Source of the DNA: Myxococcota bacterium
GTDB taxonomy: Bacteria > Myxococcota_A > Polyangia > Polyangiales > JANWZI01
DNA length: 48,055 nucleotides
Assembly (NCBI GenBank): GCA_025054695.1
Contig: JANWZI010000019.1
Span: 1-48,055, forward strand
Direction: 5' to 3'
The translations under genes and the position numbers were made by a program. This document shows positions 7,355-15,300 of the stretch, piece by piece. The notes below the pieces were generated by a model. The model was not told where the DNA came from. It did no database searches and worked only from the letters and a program-made list of their open reading frames with translations. The first letter of the stretch is position 1, and each line of letters starts with the position of its first letter.

Positions 7355-8260
7355 GTGCTATCGTGCGCGGCCTTGCTCGCGGGACTGCTGCGCGCGCTGC
7401 GACCGCACCAGTGGATCAAGAATCTCTTCGTGCTCGCGCCGCTCGTCTTCGCGCGCGAGCTGCTCGATCCACCGATGGCGCTTCGTGCCGCGGCCGCGTT
7501 CGGACTGTTCTGCCTCGCCGCGAGCAGCGTCTACCTGGTCAACGACCTGCTCGACGTGCAGGCCGACCGCGCCCACCCCGTCAAGCGCATGCGTCCCATC
7601 GCCTCCGGCCGCGTGCCGCTGCCCGTCGCGCGCACGGCGGCCGCGTTGCTCGCGATCGCCGCGCTCGGGGGCGGATGGCTGCTGGGGCCGGCGTTCGCCG
7701 CGACGGTTCTCGGTTACCTCGTCCTCAACGTCGCCTATTCGACCCTGCTCAAGCGCATCCCCTACGTGGACGTGCTCTGCATCACGGCCGGCTTCGAGTT
7801 GCGCGTCCTGGCCGGCGCGCTCGCGGCCCGCGTGCCCGCCAGCGGCTACCTGCTCATCGCGACGGCGCTCCTCGCGACGTTCCTCGGATTCGGCAAGCGA
7901 GCCCACGAGCTGTCGGCGGCACGCGGCGCGGAGGGCCATGGCGCCTCGAGCCGCTCCGTGCTCGCGCGCTACTCGCCACGCGCGTTGCGCATCTTGCTCG
8001 CGTCCACGGCGACGGCCACCGTGGCCACGTACGTCGTCTACACGCTCGACCCGGCCACGCGCGCGGCCTTCGGGACCGATTGGCTCGTCGTGACGGCGAT
8101 TCCGGGCCTCTTCGGCGTGTTGCGTTTCGTGCACCTGGTGCGGCACCGCCCGCGCGCCGAGAGCCCGACCGAGGAGATGCTTCGCGATCCGCCGTTCCTC
8201 GCCAATCTCGTCCTGTGGGTGGTGGCCGTCGTGATCGTCATCTACGCAGGTCGCTTCTAG
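7355..8260 (+). CDS. UbiA-family prenyltransferase, decaprenyl-phosphate phosphoribosyltransferase-like
   Basis: A roughly 300-residue polytopic membrane protein with about eight or nine hydrophobic helices. The two Asp-rich motifs of UbiA enzymes are present: NDLLDVQADRAHPVKRMRP, combining N-D-x-x-D-x-x-x-D with the K-R-x-R-P that follows it in the DPPR synthase branch, and the second loop VLNVAYSTLLKRIPYVDVL. The opening LRPHQWIKNLFVLAPLVFA is also typical of that branch, which moves phosphoribose onto a polyprenyl phosphate for cell-envelope sugar synthesis. The start is uncertain: GTG 7355 or TTG 7373. No other arabinose-pathway gene is nearby, so the exact acceptor is inference. Confidence 0.8.
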   Translation: MLSCAALLAGLLRALRPHQWIKNLFVLAPLVFARELLDPPMALRAAAAFGLFCLAASSVYLVNDLLDVQADRAHPVKRMRPIASGRVPLPVARTAAALLAIAALGGGWLLGPAFAATVLGYLVLNVAYSTLLKRIPYVDVLCITAGFELRVLAGALAARVPASGYLLIATALLATFLGFGKRAHELSAARGAEGHGASSRSVLARYSPRALRILLASTATATVATYVVYTLDPATRAAFGTDWLVVTAIPGLFGVLRFVHLVRHRPRAESPTEEMLRDPPFLANLVLWVVAVVIVIYAGRF

Positions 8261-8338
8261 CCCCGACGTACGCGCCTACCCGCCCCGGCCCACGACGCAG
8301 ACAGCGGCGAGTCCGTCGAGGCGCGTCGCTGCTCACCG

Positions 8339-8438
8339 CTCGGTCTCCGTCTCGGTCTCGGATCGGTCTCGGTCTCGGGCTCGGGCTCGGTCTCCAACTC
8401 GGTCGCGGACGCGGACTCGGGCTCGGGCGCGCACTCCG
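8339..8438. repeat. NCCGAG hexamer repeat, block 3
   Basis: About 100 bp of CTCGGT/CTCGGG units in the 284-bp gap between the convergent UbiA-family and nucleotidyltransferase genes. I see no gene or clear terminator in the rest of this gap. Confidence 0.85.
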
Positions 8439-8544
8439 GGACCGCAGTGCACTCGCAACACGCTTCGGCCACGTCATCCAACCTGAGCCCCGCTGTCGAT
8501 TCGAGTCCGACACGGAGTGCGCGACGGCGTCCGAAAGGGAAACT

Positions 8545-9795
8545 TCAGCCGGCCGCCGGCCGCGTGGCGTCGCGACGGACGCTCGCGTCGCGCGACGGCG
8601 ACGCGCGGGCCCATTCCGGGACGGGTTGCCCGCGAGCCTCACGCTCGATGCAGAACCACGTGACCGCGTCATCGTAGAAGTCGCGTCCGGCGATCGCGGC
8701 GTGACGGCCGGTCGCCAGACGCCGCTGGGCATACAACACCTGGCGGATGCGCTCGCGCATCCGACGCGGCAGCACCAGGCGACGCACGAGCGGCTCGAAG
8801 AACCCGTCGAGCGCGGCGGCCGGGTCGCGGGCCTCGTGCAGGGCTTCCTCCAGCGCTCCCGACAACAAAGCGAGCAGCAAGACCGGATCCGACGGCAAGC
8901 GCCCGGCGCGCTGTCGGCGGTCGCACGCGCCCAGGCGCGCCCACAGCAGCGAGGCACCCTCCGCGTCGTCGTCGAGGAAGCTGGCGACTTCCGGGAGCAC
9001 CACGGACAGTGCGCCGGTGTCCCACGCCAGCGCGACCGAGCGATGCGCCGCTCCCCCACGCAGCAGCCGGAGGATCTCCTCGAGCACCCGCGCCGGCGCC
9101 GCACGAACGAGCTGTCCGCGGTGCTCGACCATCGCATCGTACAGCGCCGGATCGATTCCTAGGTCGAGCCGCGCGGCGAACTTGATCGCTCGCAGGATAC
9201 GTACCGGATCCTCGCGCAGCCGCACGTCGGGATCGCCGATCGTGCGCAGCAGCCGGCGCTGCACGTCGAGCAGGCCCCCGACGTGGTCGATCACCTGCTC
9301 GCGCTCGATGTCGTAAAAGAGCCCGTTGATGGTGAAATCGCGGCGGGCCGCGTCCTCGTGGGGCTCGCCGTAGACGTTGTCGCTGCGGATGAGCAGATCG
9401 CGGCCGGTGCCCTCGTCGTGCTCCGACCTGGACGAGGGATCCCGCCGGAACGTGGCCACCTCGATGACCTTGCCGTCGCGGAAGAAGACGTGCGCGAGCC
9501 GGAATCGGCGTCCGATGATCCGGCAATTGCGGAACAACGCGCGGACCTGGAGAGGGCGCGCGCTTGTGCCCACGTCGAAGTCCTTCGGCGCGCGGCCGAG
9601 AAGCAGATCGCGCACCCCGCCGCCCACCAGATAGGCGACGTGGCCGGCACGCACGAGCCGCCGGAGCACCTGCACGGCGTCCGGGTCGATGCGCTCGATC
9701 GCGATGGGATGGCGGACCGCCGCGGCACGGTCGCGATCGCCCGGCCGCGGTCCGTCGCCGGCGAGGGCCGGCGCGAAGGCAGGAAGGGTTTTCAT
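8545..9795 (-). CDS. pcnB: Poly(A) polymerase I / CCA-adding-type nucleotidyltransferase
   Basis: A 416-residue class II nucleotidyltransferase. The signature YLVGGGVRDLLLGRAPKDFD spans residues 55-74, with catalytic Asp72 and Asp74 and the GG loop at 58-60. RRDFTINGLFYDI and LRTIGDPDVRLREDPVRILRAIKFAARL follow, the nucleotide-recognition and neck helices shared by poly(A) polymerases and CCA transferases. An N-terminal extension ending in AIERIDPDAVQVLRRL resembles bacterial PcnB more than CCA enzymes. The C-terminus is shorter than in E. coli PcnB. It would act in the cytoplasm, adding A residues to RNA 3' ends. It is divergent from pepA across 185 bp. Choosing PcnB over CCA transferase is inference from the N-terminal region. 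Confidence 0.85.
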   Translation of the reverse strand: MKTLPAFAPALAGDGPRPGDRDRAAAVRHPIAIERIDPDAVQVLRRLVRAGHVAYLVGGGVRDLLLGRAPKDFDVGTSARPLQVRALFRNCRIIGRRFRLAHVFFRDGKVIEVATFRRDPSSRSEHDEGTGRDLLIRSDNVYGEPHEDAARRDFTINGLFYDIEREQVIDHVGGLLDVQRRLLRTIGDPDVRLREDPVRILRAIKFAARLDLGIDPALYDAMVEHRGQLVRAAPARVLEEILRLLRGGAAHRSVALAWDTGALSVVLPEVASFLDDDAEGASLLWARLGACDRRQRAGRLPSDPVLLLALLSGALEEALHEARDPAAALDGFFEPLVRRLVLPRRMRERIRQVLYAQRRLATGRHAAIAGRDFYDDAVTWFCIEREARGQPVPEWARASPSRDASVRRDATRPAAG

Positions 9796-9980
9796 GGGGG
9801 CCGTTGCGCGGGCGAGCCGCGAACGAAATCGATCCTTCGTCGCTTAGCAAGCGGAACGCCCCGCTGCAACGCCCGCGCGTCAACACCGCGGTCGCATCGG
9901 CTTGTGCCCGCGCACGGCGCGATGGCAGGATGCGCCCCGCCGCGGTCCGAACGCGGCCCTCGCACATCGCCAGGAGTCCC
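9796..9980. other. Divergent promoter region, pcnB/pepA
   Basis: An 185-bp gap between divergent starts that should contain both promoters. It contains no hexamer repeat. A ribosome-binding sequence AGGAG lies a few bases before the pepA ATG. Confidence 0.6.
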
Positions 9981-11450
9981 ATGAAGCCGAGTCTGTCGTC
10001 CGAGTCCCCGATGCGCCTCGCCGTCGACGCCGTCGCCATCGGCGTCCGCTCCGGGGACACGCGTGGCCCGTGGTTCGATCGCCTCGACCGCGCCACGCGC
10101 GGACTGTTGACCCACGCCGTCGAACAGGAGCAGTGGAAGGCCGAGCGGGGCGAGGTGCTTCGCATCCCGGTGCGTTCGGGGCTCGTGGCCCGAGGCGTCG
10201 TCCTCGTCGGGCTCGGCGGGCAGGCGGCGACGGCCCACGACGCGCGCGTGGTGGCGACCCATGCGGCCCGCACGGCGCGCGTCGAACGCCTCGGGGTGGT
10301 GCTGGACGCGGCCGACGCGGCCCACGTGCGCGCGGCCGCCGAGGGCGTGCTGGGCGGTGCGTACCGATTCGATCGATATCGAACCAAGGACCGATCGGGC
10401 GAGCGGCGTCTGCGCGAGGTCGTGCTCGTCGTGGGCGCGCCGATCGACGCCGCGATGCGCGGCGCGCTCGAGGCGGGTCGGATCGTCGGCGAGTCGGTGT
10501 GCCTGGTCCGCGATCTCGTCAACATGCCGCCCAACGACCTGACTCCGACGGCCCTGGCCGAGGCGGCCCGCGCGCAGTGCGCCCCGCTCGGCATCGACGT
10601 GACGATCTGGGACCGCGCGCAGATCAAGAAGAACAACATGCCCCTGCTCGAGGCCGTCGGACGCGGCAGCGGACAGGAGCCGCGCTTCGTGCACCTGCGC
10701 TACCGGCCCCGCGGACGGGCGCGATCGCGCGTCGTCTTCGTCGGCAAGGGGCTCACGTTCGACTCGGGCGGTCTGTGCATCAAGACCGCCAAGCAGATGG
10801 CCGACATGAAGTGCGACATGGCCGGCGCGGCGGCCACCATCGGGATCGTGCGCGCGGCCGCGCGGCTGCGTCTACCCGTCGAGGTGCACGGTCTGCTCGG
10901 CTGCGTCGAGAACATGAGCGGGGACCACGCGTACCGGCCGGGTGACGTGTTTCCCTCCCGTCTGGGCAAGACGGTGGAAATCATCAACACGGACGCCGAG
11001 GGTCGGCTCGTGCTCGCCGACGTGCTGGCCTACGGCGCGGAGCTCGAGCCCGACTGCATGATCGATCACGCGACGCTCACGGGCGCGTGCATGGTCGCGC
11101 TGGGCCGCTACTGCGCGGGGCTGTACGCGAACGACGAGACGCTCGCCGCGCAGTACCTCGAGGCCGCGCGCACGGCGGGCGAGCAGTTCTGGCGCATGCC
11201 GCTGCTCGACGACCTGCGCGAGACGCTCCGCAGCGAGGTGGCCGACATCAAGCACACCGGAGACCAGTACGGGGGCTCGATCACCGCGGCGCTGTTCCTC
11301 CGTGAGTTCGTCGGCAAGACGCGCTGGGTACACGCGGACATCGCCGGCCCGGCGTATCTCGAGTCACCGCACGACGTGCAGCCGAAGGGCGGGACGGGGT
11401 TCGGCGTGGCGACGGGAGTCCGGTTCCTCGAGTCGCTCGTCGGCGGTTGA
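9981..11450 (+). CDS. pepA: Leucyl aminopeptidase (M17)
   Basis: A 489-residue cytosolic metallo-aminopeptidase that releases N-terminal residues from peptides. The catalytic core is complete: Lys256 and Asp261 in VGKGLTFDSGG, Lys and Asp residues in KQMADMKCDMAGAA, and the M17 signature NTDAEGR at 336-342 with Asp338, Glu340 and Arg342. The N-terminal 170 residues are the divergent macro-like domain. I start at ATG 9981 because AGGAG lies at an ideal distance before it; the open frame extends upstream without any protein similarity. The following gene starts at TTG inside this gene's stop codon region. Confidence 0.95.
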   Translation: MKPSLSSESPMRLAVDAVAIGVRSGDTRGPWFDRLDRATRGLLTHAVEQEQWKAERGEVLRIPVRSGLVARGVVLVGLGGQAATAHDARVVATHAARTARVERLGVVLDAADAAHVRAAAEGVLGGAYRFDRYRTKDRSGERRLREVVLVVGAPIDAAMRGALEAGRIVGESVCLVRDLVNMPPNDLTPTALAEAARAQCAPLGIDVTIWDRAQIKKNNMPLLEAVGRGSGQEPRFVHLRYRPRGRARSRVVFVGKGLTFDSGGLCIKTAKQMADMKCDMAGAAATIGIVRAAARLRLPVEVHGLLGCVENMSGDHAYRPGDVFPSRLGKTVEIINTDAEGRLVLADVLAYGAELEPDCMIDHATLTGACMVALGRYCAGLYANDETLAAQYLEAARTAGEQFWRMPLLDDLRETLRSEVADIKHTGDQYGGSITAALFLREFVGKTRWVHADIAGPAYLESPHDVQPKGGTGFGVATGVRFLESLVGG

Positions 11451-12214
11451 ACGAACGGCTGCGCCCGGGGCTCATGGCCCTCGCGCTCGGCCCGGGCCTG
11501 ATGCTGTGGCCCGCCGCAGGACGCGCCCACCTCGGCCACCTCGTTCTGGGCGCCGAGCGGTACGTGAAGTTCGACGTGACGCCGGAGGGGCTGCGCCTCG
11601 TCGTCTCGCTCGTGCTCGGTCCGGCCGAGACCGCACGCGTGATGCAGCGTGCCGACGAAGAGGGAGATGGCAACGGCGTCGTCTCACCGGACGAGGCGCG
11701 CCGCCACGTCGAGCGATGGACCGCGGCGCTCGCGGACGAGATGCCGGTGCTCGTCGACGGCGAGCCCGTCCGGGCGAGCTGGGGCGAGAGCTTCTTCGAC
11801 GCCACGGGGCCCGTGGGCAGCCGTTCGGAGGCGGCGGTCGAAGCTGTGGTCCGGGTGCCGCTCGAATCGGGCGAACGGCGCATCCAGGTACGCGACCGGA
11901 TGCGGGCGGAGACGTTCGACCGGACGGACGTCTCGTTCGTCGCCCGCGACGGAGCGCGTCTGCTCGTGGCGGGGCTCGGCGAGCGGCCCGAACGACTCGA
12001 GACCGACCTCGCCATCGGGCGGCCGCTGGCGCAGCGCCTCGGGGACCGGCTCGTCTACTCGGCGACCGTCGAGGTTCCCGGTGGCTCGTGGAAACCGACG
12101 CCATGGCTGCTCGTCCCGCTGCTGGTCGCGACCGCGGCGCTCGCCGTGCGGTGGCTTTTCCGCTTGGGGCGGCGCCGCCGCCAGACGCCCCGTGGGTCCA
12201 AGGGGGTCGCGTGA
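11447..12214 (+). CDS. Exported membrane-anchored protein of unknown function
   Basis: A 255-residue protein whose TTG start overlaps the pepA stop; ATG 11474 is an alternative start. An N-terminal signal sequence (LMALALGPGLMLWPAAGRAH) is followed by HLVLGAERYVKFDV, a degenerate acidic EF-hand-like loop (DEEGDGNGVVSPDE, near residues 70-83), a beta-rich middle, and one C-terminal transmembrane segment (PWLLVPLLVATAALAVRWLF) ending in an Arg-rich cytoplasmic tail. The layout resembles envelope proteins with a periplasmic domain and a C-terminal anchor. I recognise no family with confidence. Translational coupling to pepA suggests co-expression, not necessarily shared function. Confidence 0.7.
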   Translation: MNERLRPGLMALALGPGLMLWPAAGRAHLGHLVLGAERYVKFDVTPEGLRLVVSLVLGPAETARVMQRADEEGDGNGVVSPDEARRHVERWTAALADEMPVLVDGEPVRASWGESFFDATGPVGSRSEAAVEAVVRVPLESGERRIQVRDRMRAETFDRTDVSFVARDGARLLVAGLGERPERLETDLAIGRPLAQRLGDRLVYSATVEVPGGSWKPTPWLLVPLLVATAALAVRWLFRLGRRRRQTPRGSKGVA

Positions 12215-12261
12215 TGGCCGCGAGAACGAGGTCCGAAGCCCGGGCCGGAATCGCGTGCAAG

Positions 12262-12306
12262 GTCGAGTCGGAGTCCAGGACCGAACTCGACTCCGACACC
12301 GGGACC
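12262..12306. repeat. NCCGAG-type repeat, block 4, with hairpin
   Basis: A short, degenerate copy in the gap between convergent genes. It contains a perfect 9-bp inverted repeat (GTCGGAGTC at 12267-12275, GACTCCGAC at 12289-12297, 13-nt loop), so this block could act as a bidirectional hairpin between the two ends. Confidence 0.6.
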
Positions 12307-12377
12307 GAAGGACGACCGCGAAGCTCGACCGCAGCCGCACGGGACCGACCCGCGATCGATCCCGACGCGCTCGACCC

Positions 12378-15300
12378 TCATCGTGCGCCCGCCGGTCGGA
12401 GCGAGGGCGTCGAGGCGTGCCGCGGCGCGTCGGGCCGGTCGAGCGGCGCGCCCGCCTCGCGCAGCGCGTCGAGCATCGCACCCGCAAGCCGCATGGCGAG
12501 CGGTCCCTCCCACGGTTCGACGCGCACTTCGCCCGACGTGTCGTCGAGCACGTGCGCGGCAAACGCCGCGAGCATGCGCTCGATCTCGCCCCGATCCCGC
12601 TCCAGCGCACGTTCGCCCGACCCGTCGTCGAGCCAGACGCTCGTACCGATACGCCGCCAGACGATCGCGGTCGACGCATCGCCGGCCTCGACGTGAAGGG
12701 CATCCCGACCACTTCGCTCGAACCACACGGTCGCGCTGCGCGCCCCCTCCTCGAGCTCGATCTCGATGCGCTCGGGCCGATGGTCGCCGACCCACCGCGC
12801 GCGTCGCACCGCGATCGGCCCCGGTCCGAAGACGTGCGCGACGAGCGCGGCAGGATGCACCAGGGTCTCGTAGAGCGCAGCCTGCGCCCAGACGGCCGGC
12901 AGATCGGGGCTCGCGAGCTCGACCGTCCGTCGCCACAGCAGGCTGCGCGCGCTCCGTGCCCGTTCGAGGACTCGCTCGAGCCCCGCAGCGAATAGCCCCG
13001 CGTGAGCGGGCCACAGCGGCACGCGCCGGGCGCGAGCCAGCTGCACGAGGGCTTCGGCCTCTTTCACCCCCGAGCACAAGGGCTTCTCGACGAGCGCCGG
13101 AATGCCTCGCTCGAGAGCCGCCGTCGCGATCGGCGCGTGGGTGTGCGTCGCGCTGGCGACGACGACCGCATCCGGCCTCACCTCGTCCAGGGCGGCGATG
13201 GCATCGCGAAAGGTCGGCGCGCCGCCGAAGTCGTCACCGGCCGTCTCGGGCGCGTGCGGCGAAGCGACGGCGACCAGGGCGAGGCGGTCGACGGCCTGCA
13301 TCGCGCGGGCGAGCCGTCGCGCGCGGCCTGCGCTGCCCACGAGCAGGACGCGGTTCGGACGACACCGCCCGACCATCGGAAACACCGTCGGCTCGCCAGA
13401 AGGGGTCCTGCCCTCGTCGGCCCTGGGGGTCGGCAACAGCGCCTGCTCCCCGGCCAGCTCGAGCTCGCGATGGCGCAACAGCTCCGGCACTTCGTCGAAC
13501 GAGCGCGGCACGCCGAACGGCGCCGGCCGCGCGACGGCGTGCAACGCGCGCAACCCTTCCTCGTCGAGCGGTGGGCCCGGCAACGGGCGCAGCTCGTCGA
13601 GCCCGTAGCGCGCCGCATATGCCTTCCACACACCGGTACAGAAGCGGGCCCAACGACAGCGATCGCAGTCCGGCGCGCGGACTTTCTGGTGCGCGTCCTC
13701 GGCGAGGCCCTCGTGCGCGAGAAACGGCAGGTCGCTCCACGCCTCGAACTCACCCAGCTGACACGGCGGCACGCCCTGTCGCGAACCGACGTGGACGGGC
13801 TGCCCGAGGCGCAACGCGCGGTACAGGGCGCGGCGCACATGCGGCATCCCGTCACGATAGCGCGGCAGCAACGTGATGTTCTCGAGAGCGCGGAACTGCG
13901 GCGTCATCCACGCGAGCGACAGAGCCACGCGGCCCTCGAACGCGCGGTGCACGAACGCGACGTGATCGGCGAGCAGGCGCAGGTTGCGCGTCGTGACGAC
14001 GGTGTTGATCACGACGGTGACGCCCGCCTCCAGCAGTGCCCGCGTACCGGCCACCGTGCGATCGAAATCGTCGCGCTTGAGCGTGAGCGAGCGCGACAGC
14101 GTCTCGTCGGGCGCGTGCAACGAGACGAACGCGTGCGTCAGTCCTGCCTCGGCCAGCGCCCGGGCCTTGCCCGGCCGGTCGAGCAACACGGCGTTGGTGG
14201 CGATCTCGACTTCCGGAATGCCGAGCCGGCGCGCCGCGCGGACGTATTCGGGCAACGCCGGATCGAGCGTGGGCTCCCCCCCGGAGAACGAGATCCGGCG
14301 GACACGTCCGGCCGCGCGGGCGATGGCGCGCAGCATGCGCTCGGGCCGGGTCCAGACGTTCTCGCTCGTCGAATCGGCGCTGCAGAAAACGCAATCCTGG
14401 TTGCAGTGCACGGTCGGGCGCAGCACGAGGAGGTCGCGCCGGCGCGCCGCTTCGCGCTCCGGTTCCGTCCAGCGCCGTGCCGGCGTGGTGCGTTGCTCGT
14501 AGAGCGCGCGGGGGCGACGCCGAAACGGCCGAAGTCCCGCCGCGCCGTGCATGCGCGCCGCGCTCTGCGGCACCCCGGCGCATTGCATCCGGACCGCGCA
14601 GTCGACACACGGCGCGAGCTTCTCGCAGCCCCCCACCCGCGCCGTCGCGCGAGGGTCGAACCGGAACGCCCACCAGCGCGTCTCGTCGAGGCCGAAAAGG
14701 CACAGCGGAATGCCATCGGTCGGGCCGACCGTGACGGCGACGCCGAGCGCCCGCGCGCGGTCCAGCACCTCGCCGAGCAAACTCTCCACTTCGCGCCAGG
14801 ACGGGGGGCCGAGCGCTACGGGCAGCACGCGGCGCGGAACGTAGGGACGAAACAGCGCGAGCGCGGGAACGGCGCGGTGCGCCAGCTCGAGCACCTCGAC
14901 CGGGCGGCCCAGACGCTCGGGCAGAATGGGCGTTTCGACCTCCACCGACAGTCCGGCCGCCGCGGCCGCACGCATCCCCACGATCGACCGCACGAGCGCG
15001 TCCGGCGCCCCGGCGATGCGGTCGTGCACCGCCGGGCGCGACGCGTGCAGGGGCACGCGCACCCCCGTCAGCCCCATCTGCCGCAGCGCGCGCCAGCGAT
15101 CCGGAGTCGACGCGTCGTGCAGCGGCGCGCGCCACACGACGTGCTCGAATCCGCGCGCGCGCGCGCGCGCGACCACCTCTTCGAGTCGCCGAGCCTCCGG
15201 CGAGCCCGTCAGCAGCAGCCGCTGGCCGCCCTGCGCGATCCACCGGTCGACGAGCGCCTCGTCCGTCGGGGCCGCGTGACACTCACATACGGCGCAACGC

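Noticed and set aside
7237-9162. Plus-strand open frame of about 640 codons
   Set aside because: It spans repeat block 3 and is antisense to pcnB and out of frame with the UbiA-family gene, both of which have strong motifs.
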